From CBCXVS01 sp965178525 (GTDB taxonomy: Bacteria > Tectomicrobia > Entotheonellia > Entotheonellales > Entotheonellaceae), in the NCBI GenBank assembly GCA_965178525.1, contig CBCXVS010000246.1, positions 1 to 11,609 on the forward strand: DNA of 11,609 nt, in the 5' to 3' direction. Below the pieces are notes generated by a model. It was given only the letters and a program-made list of their open reading frames with translations. It made no database searches and had not been told where the DNA came from. Made by a program: the position numbers and the translations under genes. Shown one piece after another: positions 1 through 7,204 of the stretch (positions are counted from its first letter, which is position 1; the number at the start of each line of letters is the position of its first letter).

Positions 1-104
1 GTGGCGCGGGGAGCCCGATAATGATTTATAGCGTCAGGTAGCGCCTGGGAAACGTCGATGCCAGCGCTGGCCACACCTGACCGCACGATCAGGTCTCCCT
101 CTCT

Positions 105-139
105 GCCTGGCGTCGCCGTATAACGCGGCTGCGCCAGGC
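105..139. repeat. Imperfect hairpin, 8 bp outer stem plus 4 bp inner stem
   Basis: GCCTGGCG at 105-112 pairs perfectly with CGCCAGGC at 132-139. Inside, a T-G wobble and one mismatch lead to GCCG/CGGC around a seven-base loop TATAACG. No T-run follows on either strand, so it is not a standard intrinsic terminator. It may be a REP-like element, a Rho-dependent terminator hairpin or a protein site. Confidence 0.4.
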
Positions 140-365
140 AAATACGCTGCAACAAAACAATCGGTTCCAGGGTCCGGACGGTTTCTCTCCGTCTCCCATC
201 GCTCAACATTTCCGACCTCGACGTCACCTGCTACGAGTGGGTGGATACCTTATGGACGGCGACACCTACATTCTTCTCGACATCATGCCGCATCCGAAAT
301 AACGCCGGCCGGAGCCCTTCACATCGGCCAAACCGAATGTATCTCCATGGTTGTGAGCGGCTGAA

Positions 366-392
366 TTGACAAGCAACAAGCTGCATGATACT
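366..392 (+). promoter_or_regulatory. Candidate sigma70 promoter of the ammonium transporter
   Basis: A perfect -35 hexamer TTGACA lies at 366-371. The best -10 match is GATACT at 387-392 (4 of 6), with a short 15-nt spacer. The predicted transcription start near 400 would give a leader of about 35 nt before the ATG at 434. I saw no sigma54 -24/-12 element, which is common for amt genes in proteobacteria. Confidence 0.4.
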
Positions 393-433
393 TCTACCTC
401 GCAGGTATGACCTCAGAAGAAGGGGGAGAGACG

Positions 434-1765
434 ATGCTGACAGGGAGTAGAAGTGGATGGTATTGGCGCCGCTATGGCAGAGGCGGGGCGTTGCTTGGAA
501 CAGGCCTACTCTGCATGTGGCCCGGTATCGTACGAGCAGAGGATGCCGCGAAAATAAGTGCGGGTGATACCGCTTGGGTTCTCACCTCATCAGCCCTGGT
601 GTTGATGATGATTGTGCCTGGTTTAGCCCTGTTCTATGGCGGCTTGGTCCGCCGCAAGAACGTCCTTGGGACGTTGATGCACAGTTTTATTTTGCTCGCG
701 CTGATCAGCGTACAGTGGGTCTTGTGGGGCTACACCATTGCCTTTGGTCCGGACATTGGCAAGCTCTTCGGCAGCTTGAGTTGGTTCGGCCTCGCCGGCG
801 TGGGGCAGGAACCCGGTCCCTACTCCGACACCATTCCGCATCTGGCTTTTATGACGTTTCAGGGCATGTTTGCGGCCATTACGCCGGCCCTCATTACCGG
901 GGCGTTTGCGGAGCGCATGAAATTCAAGGCGTTTCTCGCCTTCGGATTGCTCTGGGCCTCCTTCGTCTATGATCCGCTGGCCCACTGGGTCTGGGGCGGT
1001 GGCTGGATCGGCGCTATTGGCGCGTTGGATTTTGCCGGTGGCACGGTGGTGCATATCAGTTCGGGGGTGTCGGCCCTGGTCTGTGCGCTGGTCCTGGGTA
1101 GACGCCGTGGCTGGCCCACCGAGTATATGGCGCCGCACAACCTGCCTTTCACGGTGGTGGGGGCGGCGTTATTATGGGTGGGTTGGTTCGGTTTTAACGC
1201 CGGTAGCGCGCTGGCGGCCAATGGGGTGGCGGCCAATGCCTTTGTCACCACTAACACGGCGGCGGCAGCGGCAGCCCTGACCTGGATGTTGGTGGAATGG
1301 CGGCATCGCGATAAGCCGACCGTGCTCGGCGTGGCGACCGGCGCCGTGGCCGGTTTGGTGGCGATTACGCCGGGCGCCGGTTTTGTGGGGCCGGTATCGT
1401 CTCTCATTATCGGCGCCGTGGCCGGCATTGTATGCTATTATGCGGTGGTGGCCAAAGTTCGATTGGGCTATGATGACTCCCTCGATGTGGTGGGGGTGCA
1501 CGGCGTCGGGGGCACGTGGGGGGCGTTGGCCACCGGGTTGTTCGCGTCCGCGGCGGTCGGCGGGACGGACGGATTGTTCTTTGGCAATCCGGCGCAACTG
1601 TGGCTGCAGATTCTCTCCGTGCTCGGGACGATTGTCCACGCTGGCGTTCTGACCTGGATTATCCTCAAAATTCTGGATGCCGCCATCGGTTTACGGATAT
1701 CGGATGAGGACGAACAGATGGGGCTCGACTTGAGTCAGCACAATGAAGCGGGTTATACCCTGTAA
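434..1765 (+). CDS. amt: Ammonium transporter, Amt family
   Basis: Inner-membrane channel for ammonium/ammonia uptake, 443 residues from the ATG at 434. I chose this start over the in-frame ATG at 407 because a strong Shine-Dalgarno (AAGGGGGAGA) lies just upstream. The N-terminus (about residues 1-35) has an arginine-rich stretch, a hydrophobic segment and a probable cleavage site after VRA, so it looks like a signal peptide, as in E. coli AmtB. About eleven membrane helices follow. Family hallmarks are visible: the twin phenylalanine gate in FQGMF (142 and 146), the FAGGTVVH motif with Asp199 and pore His207, and the second pore histidine in DVVGVHGVGGTWG (His356). The cytoplasmic tail keeps the GLRIS...GLDLSQH pattern that in relatives contacts the PII protein GlnK. 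No glnK/glnB lies next to it in this window. Confidence 0.96.
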   Translation: MLTGSRSGWYWRRYGRGGALLGTGLLCMWPGIVRAEDAAKISAGDTAWVLTSSALVLMMIVPGLALFYGGLVRRKNVLGTLMHSFILLALISVQWVLWGYTIAFGPDIGKLFGSLSWFGLAGVGQEPGPYSDTIPHLAFMTFQGMFAAITPALITGAFAERMKFKAFLAFGLLWASFVYDPLAHWVWGGGWIGAIGALDFAGGTVVHISSGVSALVCALVLGRRRGWPTEYMAPHNLPFTVVGAALLWVGWFGFNAGSALAANGVAANAFVTTNTAAAAAALTWMLVEWRHRDKPTVLGVATGAVAGLVAITPGAGFVGPVSSLIIGAVAGIVCYYAVVAKVRLGYDDSLDVVGVHGVGGTWGALATGLFASAAVGGTDGLFFGNPAQLWLQILSVLGTIVHAGVLTWIILKILDAAIGLRISDEDEQMGLDLSQHNEAGYTL

Positions 1766-1780
1766 TGCGATAGGGGCCAT

Positions 1781-2566
1781 GTGGTGAAACGACTTGCCGA
1801 CAAAGTGGCGATTGTGACGGGAGCTGGGCGTGGCATGGGGCAGGCGATCTCGCTACGCCTGGCACAGGAAGGGGCGCATGTCGTCGCCGCCGAGATCGAT
1901 GCGGCGGCGGCCCATGAGACGGCGGCGGCGGTCGAAGCCCTGGGGACGCGAAGCTTGCCTGTACCCGCCGACCTGGGCGCCGTGGAGGATATTGAAACGC
2001 TGGTGACACGGGCCGTGGAGACGTTTGGGCGCGTCGATATCCTGGTGAATAATGCCGGCGTGACGCGGGCGATCGACCTGTTCGATATCACCCCGGACGA
2101 CTGGGATTGGATGCACCGCGTCAATGCGAAGGGCGTCTTTTTTTGTCTGCAGCGGGTGGCGCGGGAGATGGTCAAACAGGAGTCCGGCAAAATTGTCAAC
2201 ATTGCGTCGATTGCCGGCAAGGGCTATCGTTATACGTCAAATATCGCCTATGCGGCGAGCAAAGGGGCGGTCGTCATTATGACGCAGGTGGCGGCGCAGC
2301 AGCTTGCCCGTCACAATATCAATGTCAATGCCATCTGTCCCGGGGGAACGCAAACGGAGATGCTGCGCGGCATTCAGCGCGATCGTTCGGCACAGCGTGG
2401 CGTGTCGATCGAGGAGTTGGAACGGCGTGGCGCCGAATCGATTCCGTTGTAGCGCGCCAATACACCTGAGGACATAGCTGCCATGGCGGCGTTTTTGGCT
2501 TCGGAAGATGCACGCAATATTATCGGTCAGGCCATTAACGTCGACGGGGGATTGGTCGTGCATTAA
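1781..2566 (+). pseudogene. Short-chain dehydrogenase/reductase interrupted by an in-frame TAG
   Basis: Classical SDR, NAD(P)-dependent oxidoreductase on an unknown alcohol or ketone. It begins at GTG 1781 (GTG 1784 is an alternative), 15 nt after the transporter stop, with AGGGGC upstream. Visible motifs are the Rossmann TGAGRGMG (13-20), an acidic end of beta-2 in AAEID (Glu38/Asp40, suggesting NAD rather than NADP), NNAG (90-93), Asn115, Ser143 and the catalytic Tyr157-x3-Lys161. Translation stops at TAG 2450-2452 after 223 residues. The same frame then continues without a break to TAA 2564-2566 and encodes the expected SDR C-terminus, including TPEDIAAMAAFLASEDA and a final NVDGG. The full length would be 261 codons, normal for the family. 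The truncated form keeps the catalytic residues but loses the last helix and strand, so it is probably unstable. A single-base nonsense change or a sequencing error is the simplest explanation. Confidence 0.85.
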
Positions 2567-2588
2567 AAATGGAAGGCCCACTACCATA

Positions 2589-2617
2589 TTGGAATTCCGG
2601 TCTGCCTACGTTACAAT
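2589..2617 (+). promoter_or_regulatory. Sigma70-type promoter of the nfuA operon
   Basis: TTGGAA at 2589-2594 (4 of 6 to the -35 consensus), a 17-nt spacer and TACAAT at 2612-2617 (5 of 6 to the -10 consensus) form a well-placed promoter. It lies after the broken dehydrogenase and about 63 nt before the nfuA ATG, so the downstream operon does not depend on read-through from the amt/SDR unit. Confidence 0.6.
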
Positions 2618-2680
2618 AAGACACTTTGGGCTCGATAGGAGCAAGGCTATGTCGCGTAAGGAAGCAAAAGGGAGTGACAG

Positions 2681-3256
2681 ATGTTAACGATTACGGAGAC
2701 TGCCAAGCAGAAAATCTTGTCGGTTATGGAATCCCAGGGGCGCGCGGAGGATGGCTTGCGCCTGGCCATCGTCGGCCGCCGGTCGTCGAGTTTTCAATAT
2801 TCCCTTGGGTTGGTGGAATCGAGACAGGAAGCGGATGATGATGTCGTCTTCGACGCCGGGGCATTCAAGATTTTCATGGATGCCAACAGCGTGGAGAATC
2901 TCGAAGGCGTGACCATCGATTATGTTGAAGATATTCAGGGCAGCGGGTTCAAGATTGACAATCCGAATCCGATCTGGACGGATCCGCAGCACATCGCCGT
3001 GCAAGAACTCTTCGACACGCGCATCAATCCGAATCTCGCCTCGCATGGCGGGCACGTGGAACTGCTCGACATTCAAGACCACACGGTCTATGTGCGTCTG
3101 GGCGGCGGCTGCCAGGGCTGTGGCATGGTGGACGTGACGCTGCGGCATGGGATCGAGGCGCTGCTCAAGGACGAATTCCCGGACATTGAGAGTGTGGTCG
3201 ATACCACAGATCATGCGCAGGGTACCAATCCGTATTATCAGCCAGCGAAGGGCTAA
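2681..3256 (+). CDS. nfuA: NfuA-like Fe-S cluster carrier
   Basis: Carrier protein that holds and delivers a [4Fe-4S] cluster to apo-targets in the cytoplasm. It has 191 residues, the same length as E. coli NfuA, and the same two-domain plan. Residues 1-95 are a HesB/IscA-type fold lacking its cluster cysteines (a degenerate A-type domain). Residues 104-175 are the NifU C-terminal domain with LGGGCQGCGMVDVTL carrying the CxxC pair Cys144 and Cys147, which at a dimer interface bind the cluster. The ATG at 2681 is preceded by GGGAG at a good distance. It is the first gene of a three-gene operon with its own promoter at 2589-2617. The stop is followed within 21 nt by the next start. Confidence 0.93.
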   Translation: MLTITETAKQKILSVMESQGRAEDGLRLAIVGRRSSSFQYSLGLVESRQEADDDVVFDAGAFKIFMDANSVENLEGVTIDYVEDIQGSGFKIDNPNPIWTDPQHIAVQELFDTRINPNLASHGGHVELLDIQDHTVYVRLGGGCQGCGMVDVTLRHGIEALLKDEFPDIESVVDTTDHAQGTNPYYQPAKG

Positions 3257-3277
3257 CTCATCACGGTGACCCAACAG

Positions 3278-4519
3278 ATGCCTCGCCTTTTGCTCCTCAT
3301 GCCAACTCGGACCTACCGGGCGCACGATTTTCTAGAAGCGGCCGGTAGGTTGGGGGTGAATGTCACGGTGGGCTCGGAGCGCAAGCAAGCGCTTGCCGAT
3401 CTGACGCCGGGCAACACCCTTGCGCTCGATTTCCGGCATGTGCGGGATGCAACCGAAGCGATTGTGGCCTTTGCCAAGGACTACCCGCTCGATGCCGTCA
3501 TTGCGGTAGATGATGACACAGCAGTGCTCGGCGCCATGGCGGCGGAGGCCTTGTCGCTACCGCATAATGCCGTGGCAGCGGTGCGGGCCACGCGGAATAA
3601 ACATCGCTTGCGCATGCTACTGGCCCAGGCTGGCCTGATGTCCCCGCCGTTTGCGCTCTTCTCGATTGATGAGGAGCCCGTCCAGGCGGCTCGGCATGTG
3701 CCCTTTCCGTGTGTAGTCAAACCTCTCTGTCTGTCTGCCAGCCGCGGCATCATGCGAGCTGACAACGTGTCGCAATTCGTGTCCGCCTTTCACCGCCTTG
3801 GCGCTCTCCTCCGCACCCCGGACGTGGTCGAGCGGGGTGGCGATCTGGCTCGGCAAATCCTCGTCGAAGGGTTTATTCCGGGAATTGAAGTGGCTTTGGA
3901 GGGATTACTCGTCCAAGGCGACCTCACGGTCCTGGCATTATTTGACAAGCCTGATCCCCTCGATGGCCCGTTCTTCGAGGAGACCCTCTACATCACCCCC
4001 TCGCGCCTGCCGGCCTCGGTGCAGCAAGATATTGCGGTATGCACCGCCCAGGCGGCGCGCGCGCTCGGCCTGCAGGAAGGTCCGGTGCATGCCGAACTCC
4101 GGGTGAACGATTACGGCGCCTGGCTCATCGAGATTGCGGCCCGCTCCATCGGCGGCCTGTGCTCTCGCACCCTGCGTTTTGGCACCGGGGTGTCGCTGGA
4201 GGAATTGATCTTACTGCACGCTATGGGTGCTGACATTGGCGCTTATCAGCGCGAGACGCACGCCACTGGCGTCATGATGCTCCCGATTCCCTACGGCGGT
4301 ATTTTGCGCAGTGTGAGTGGACAGGACGAGGCGCAACGCGTGGTGGGCATTGAAGAACTCGACATCACCCTTCCGCTTGGCCAAGAGGTCACGCCCCTGC
4401 CGGAAGGCGCGCAATATCTCGGTTTTCTCTTCGCGAGGGCTGACACTCCGGAGCGTGTCGAAGCGGCTCTGCGCGAGGCGCATCGATGTCTGACGTTTGT
4501 CATCGAGCCGCAAGCGTAG
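3278..4519 (+). CDS. ATP-grasp domain ligase of unknown substrate
   Basis: 413 residues from ATG 3278; a GTG at 3266 would add four residues. I prefer the ATG because GGTGA (3265-3269) can serve as its ribosome site and nothing suitable precedes the GTG. The layout is a pre-ATP-grasp domain (about 1-105, with MPTRTYR and AVDDDT), then the ATP-grasp fold. Likely ATP/Mg contacts are Asn107-Lys108, Lys148 in CVVKPL, Glu197 in VEGFIPG, Glu273 in HAE, and Glu285 and Arg289 in EIAAR. The family joins a carboxylate to an amine or thiol through an acyl phosphate; this form resembles the L-amino-acid ligase/BacD and carbamoyl-phosphate-synthase-like groups. I cannot infer the substrate. It sits between nfuA and a DUF29 gene in one operon, and its stop overlaps the Shine-Dalgarno of the next gene, suggesting translational coupling. 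Confidence 0.88.
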   Translation: MPRLLLLMPTRTYRAHDFLEAAGRLGVNVTVGSERKQALADLTPGNTLALDFRHVRDATEAIVAFAKDYPLDAVIAVDDDTAVLGAMAAEALSLPHNAVAAVRATRNKHRLRMLLAQAGLMSPPFALFSIDEEPVQAARHVPFPCVVKPLCLSASRGIMRADNVSQFVSAFHRLGALLRTPDVVERGGDLARQILVEGFIPGIEVALEGLLVQGDLTVLALFDKPDPLDGPFFEETLYITPSRLPASVQQDIAVCTAQAARALGLQEGPVHAELRVNDYGAWLIEIAARSIGGLCSRTLRFGTGVSLEELILLHAMGADIGAYQRETHATGVMMLPIPYGGILRSVSGQDEAQRVVGIEELDITLPLGQEVTPLPEGAQYLGFLFARADTPERVEAALREAHRCLTFVIEPQA

Positions 4520-4529
4520 GAGCTGCAAG

Positions 4530-4961
4530 GTGAACTGGCAAGACCTGTCCAGTGATTCACATTATGACACCGCGGTGGCGATCAAAGCGGCCCTCCAGGC
4601 GGGTGATCTGCAGGAGGCCACGATGGGCATTGAGGAGTTGATTGACGCCTTGTCACGATCAGAACGCCGCGCCTTAGAAAGTCACCTGATTCGTCTCATG
4701 CAGCACGTCATCAAATGGAAGGTGCAACCGGAGCGGCGCTCACCAAGCTGGATTGCGACCATTCGCGAAGCCCGCCGGCGCATCGCACAGTTACAGCGGC
4801 GCATGCCTAGCCTCACCGATGAGGTGATTCGCCATCTCTGGGAGGACTGTTACCTCAATGCGATTGACGAGGCCATCAAGGACATGAACCGGGAAATTAC
4901 CGCTCCGCCTCTCACTTGGGAAGACGTTTTTGAAGACCGCTACCGTCTGACACAGGACTGA
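4530..4961 (+). CDS. DUF29 family protein
   Basis: 143-residue soluble helical protein of the DUF29 family, function unknown. The GTG at 4530 is chosen because TAGGAGC (4517-4523), which includes the stop of the ATP-grasp gene, gives it a Shine-Dalgarno at normal spacing; an ATG at 4497 would overlap the previous gene and has no such site. Family landmarks are YDTAVAI near the N-terminus (12-18), IEELIDALSRSERRAL (34-49), HLIRLMQHVIKW (52-63) and the typical RRSPSWIATI (69-78), followed by PSLTDE. It is the last gene of the nfuA operon and converges on the minus-strand DUF2442 gene. DUF29 genes are scattered and often multi-copy in cyanobacteria and other environmental bacteria; a link to Fe-S or ligase function is only suggested by position here. 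Confidence 0.85.
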   Translation: MNWQDLSSDSHYDTAVAIKAALQAGDLQEATMGIEELIDALSRSERRALESHLIRLMQHVIKWKVQPERRSPSWIATIREARRRIAQLQRRMPSLTDEVIRHLWEDCYLNAIDEAIKDMNREITAPPLTWEDVFEDRYRLTQD

Positions 4962-5017
4962 GAGCGGCGTCATGTTCTCTTTCAGGAGACGATTTCCAAG
5001 AGCTTTTCCGTCAATGG

Positions 5018-5260
5018 TTAGGCAGGAGAACTATATTTGTACAGTGTCTCCGGAGCAATGTCTGCCCCATTCGGCCACGAAATGGACCATCCATCTACAA
5101 AAAATTTCTGAAAATATGCTTTGTCTTTTAGAGGCTGGAATATTTCTCCATGTAACCATTGCTCACAATCAGCTATCTTTTTTTCGCCGTTATCGAATTC
5201 AATCTTGATTTTATAATCATCCATATACATGGCGTCTACAACAACAGGTAAATAACTCAT
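5018..5260 (-). CDS. DUF2442 small protein (partner of DUF4160)
   Basis: 80-residue protein of the DUF2442 family. It shows the family pattern: a beta-rich start, FDNGEKKIAD (22-31), IFQPLKD (40-46) and the signature WPNGADIAPETLY (62-74). TAGGAAAAG lies a few bases before the ATG at 5260 and is the likely ribosome site. The gene starts 62 nt after the DUF4160 stop on the same strand. DUF4160-DUF2442 pairs are common in bacteria and resemble small two-gene toxin-antitoxin modules in size and order, but I do not know of a proven activity for this pair. The DNA is visibly AT-richer than its flanks and uses more A/T-ending codons, which suggests recent acquisition. It converges with the DUF29 gene across only 56 nt. 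Confidence 0.85.
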   Translation of the reverse strand: MSYLPVVVDAMYMDDYKIKIEFDNGEKKIADCEQWLHGEIFQPLKDKAYFQKFFVDGWSISWPNGADIAPETLYKYSSPA

Positions 5261-5322
5261 AACATCTTTTCCTATCTCAGAGGTGCGATCCTTGTCAACG
5301 TTTTCCCTTCACGACTATTATT

Positions 5323-5532
5323 CTAATTCTCTTCAAGATCCTCACGATGTTGTGACGCCCACTCTTTGATGAGTCTCTGGGCTGTTTTGGACCTGAAATT
5401 CCCTTGTTGCAAGTTGCCATCAAAGTCAAAAGTTCCTCTTTGCCCTTGGTACTCCGCATGGAAATGTGGAGGAGGATGATCGTTATAGAACATCCGTATG
5501 ATGATACCAAAAAACACTGAGAGGTATGGCAT
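5323..5532 (-). CDS. DUF4160 small protein
   Basis: 69-residue protein of the DUF4160 family. Signature elements are FFGIIIRMFYNDH (7-19), the histidine-rich PPPHFHAEY (20-28), FDFDG (35-39) and the closing EWASQHREDLEEN (57-69). The start is set at 5532 because homologues begin with a short MP-x-(L/I)-S segment right before the FxGIxIRM strand; the open frame runs upstream to 5625 but that part looks non-coding. No clear Shine-Dalgarno precedes this ATG. The clustered histidines (His19, His23 and His25) could bind a metal, which is inference. It is the upstream member of a two-gene AT-rich module with DUF2442 and lies downstream of the BBE oxidase in the same orientation, separated from it by hairpins. 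Confidence 0.85.
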   Translation of the reverse strand: MPYLSVFFGIIIRMFYNDHPPPHFHAEYQGQRGTFDFDGNLQQGNFRSKTAQRLIKEWASQHREDLEEN

Positions 5533-5602
5533 ATAATGCACCCACTGCAACCGGAAGGTCGAGGGGCTTGCAGCCCTCTCGATCCACGATGAGATGACAC
5601 CT

Positions 5603-5627
5603 ATGTGCGGGCCGTTTGCACGCACAT
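5603..5627 (-). terminator. Candidate hairpin after the BBE oxidase
   Basis: ATGTGCG (5603-5609) pairs with CGCACAT (5621-5627), giving a 7-bp stem with an 11-base loop, 20 nt after the oxidase TGA on the minus strand. No T-run follows. A second small hairpin, GGGCT-TGC-AGCCC at 5564-5576, lies between it and the DUF4160 start. Together they may insulate the oxidase from the DUF4160-DUF2442 module, but a standard intrinsic terminator is not shown. Confidence 0.3.
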
Positions 5628-5647
5628 GGGTCAGGCCAGCAGTACTC

Positions 5648-7045
5648 TCACACCGTCGGCTTGATATTCGGATTCAGCCGGAAGAAATTCGTTGGGTCGT
5701 ACTTCTGCTTCACCTGCACCAGCCGTTCGTAGTTGTTACCATAAGCGGCCCGTACCCGCTCAGGCTCATCGGCGCCCAAATGGTTGACATAGACGCCGCC
5801 AGTGGCGTGGGGCTCCATCGTATCCCAGCACTCGCGCACCCATTTGATATGTTGCTCGCCTTCCGCCGGATCGAGCCACTGACCGATCATATCGAGATTC
5901 CATAGCTCATCACGGAGACCGAAAGCCGTCGCGTCAGGACTGACGCGACTGGCAGCGCCGTGGACCAGGTAGAGCAAGATCATCGACATCGGCGAGGCCA
6001 TCTGCGAGGCGTATTCAACGGCGATGTCGAGGACGTCGTCGCTGGGATTTTTCAGAAAGCTGGACTTCCAGTAGCGCTCGATGCCGTGTGGGAAAGCCTC
6101 CGGATCGAGCATGCTTTGCACGTCGACGTAGGACCTCGGACCGATGTCGTCGGCAAGGGGGGTGCCCAGGTTGCGGAGCTTGGCAAGGACCTTTTCACCC
6201 TCTGCAAGCGGGCCGTTGTAGCACACGGGAATAGCAATGACCGGATCGCCCTCAGGCGAAAACATCAGGCCGGAAACGCTGACCACCTCGTCCGGGGCGG
6301 ATTGGGAAAAATCCCGGTGATGGCGCAGGACATCTCGGGCTTGCGAGCGGGGATAAATCACCATGCCAGCAAGTAATTGGCCAACGGGATGCAGTTGGTA
6401 CTCGAAGGAGGTCACGACGCCAAAATTCCCGCCGCCGCCGCGCAAGGCCCAGAGCAGGTCGGGATGTTCGGTCTCACTGGCCGTGATGCAGTCGCCGTCG
6501 GCCGTCACGACATCAGCCGATACCAAGTTGTCGCAGGCCAGGCCGTATTTGCCCATGAGCCAACCGATGCCGCCTCCCAGCGTAAGGCCGGCAATACCCG
6601 TGTCGTTGACCGTACCACCTGTGGTCGCCAGCCCGTATACCTGCGTCTCACGGTCGAGTTCGCCCCAGAGGACACCGCCCTGCGCGTGGGCGCGACGCTT
6701 GGCGGCATCGACACGAATGCCTTTCATGGGCGAGAGGTCGATAACGAGACCGCCGTCACAGGTGGCGTGGCCAGCGGCATTGTGCGCGCCACAACGAATC
6801 GCGACCGGCAGGTCGTGAGTGCGGGCGAACCTGACCGCCTGCACCACATCGGCCACGCCCGTGCAACGGGCAATCAGGGCAGGCCACTTGTTGATCATGC
6901 CGTTCCAGACCTTGCGGGCATGCTCGTAGTCCTCGTCTTCAGGACCCATCAACTGTCCGCTCAGGCTAGCCTTAAATTTGTCGATCGCAAGTGCATCAAG
7001 CAGGATGTCCGTGCCGGCAAGCATGGTACCGTGTCGATCTCCCAT
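5648..7045 (-). CDS. FAD-linked oxidoreductase with BBE domain
   Basis: 465-residue flavin oxidase/dehydrogenase of the berberine-bridge/GlcD type, substrate unknown. The ATG at 7045 is chosen because AAGGAGG lies 5 nt upstream; the open frame extends to 7156 but without a good ribosome site. The order is a PCMH-type FAD-binding domain (about 45-225) with the motif IRCGAHNAAG, whose His88 is the expected 8-alpha-histidyl FAD attachment residue, then TTGGTVNDTGIAGLTLGGG (141-159), then a substrate domain, then the BBE tail with AYGNNYERL (434-442) and YDPTNFFRLNPNI (449-461). The position where doubly linked members have a cysteine reads GTVNDTG here, so flavin is probably attached at one point only. 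No signal peptide is evident. It is the last of four minus-strand genes starting with the selenoprotein cassette, 159 nt after the HIT gene. Confidence 0.92.
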   Translation of the reverse strand: MGDRHGTMLAGTDILLDALAIDKFKASLSGQLMGPEDEDYEHARKVWNGMINKWPALIARCTGVADVVQAVRFARTHDLPVAIRCGAHNAAGHATCDGGLVIDLSPMKGIRVDAAKRRAHAQGGVLWGELDRETQVYGLATTGGTVNDTGIAGLTLGGGIGWLMGKYGLACDNLVSADVVTADGDCITASETEHPDLLWALRGGGGNFGVVTSFEYQLHPVGQLLAGMVIYPRSQARDVLRHHRDFSQSAPDEVVSVSGLMFSPEGDPVIAIPVCYNGPLAEGEKVLAKLRNLGTPLADDIGPRSYVDVQSMLDPEAFPHGIERYWKSSFLKNPSDDVLDIAVEYASQMASPMSMILLYLVHGAASRVSPDATAFGLRDELWNLDMIGQWLDPAEGEQHIKWVRECWDTMEPHATGGVYVNHLGADEPERVRAAYGNNYERLVQVKQKYDPTNFFRLNPNIKPTV

Positions 7046-7204
7046 GGCTTCCTCCTTGTGGTGTGTCCGAACTCGGTGTGGAGTTGTCCGGGAACAAATG
7101 AAATACGCCCGGCCTATCGGGAGAGCTAAGCATAACACGGTGCAGGTGAGAAACACATGGGGAGGAAGAAGATTTGCGGGAATGTCGAACCATCACATGC
7201 GGCG

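Larger units (their letters stand above)
1..433. other. Left-end region without a convincing gene
   Basis: I see no intact gene before the ammonium transporter. Short plus-strand stretches look protein-like. One frame around 206-252 reads ISDLDVTCYEWVDTL; a different frame at 252-302 reads MDGDTYILLDIMPHPK followed by TAA. Joined across a one-base shift near 250 they could be the tail of a decayed gene, but neither part is recognisable. A hairpin at 105-139 and the transporter promoter at 366-392 are listed separately. There is also a 6-bp inverted repeat, ACCTGA/TCAGGT, near 75-94. Confidence 0.4.

Noticed and set aside
623..1138. Long minus-strand open frame inside the ammonium transporter
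   Set aside because: It is antisense to a clear Amt gene, has no family pattern and reflects GC-rich third positions.
4972..5208. 78-residue plus-strand frame after the DUF29 gene
   Set aside because: It overlaps DUF2442 in antisense and has no recognisable pattern beyond an arginine-rich start.
5533..5625. N-terminal extension of the DUF4160 protein
   Set aside because: The extra 31 residues do not resemble the family, and the region holds a hairpin; the family start fits ATG 5532.
5648..5650. TGA of the BBE oxidase as a second selenocysteine codon
   Set aside because: The protein ends at the normal C-terminus of the BBE family (NPNI plus a few residues), and I see no continuing domain.
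6377..7129. 250-residue plus-strand open frame
   Set aside because: It is antisense to the BBE oxidase, which has domain motifs and a strong ribosome site.
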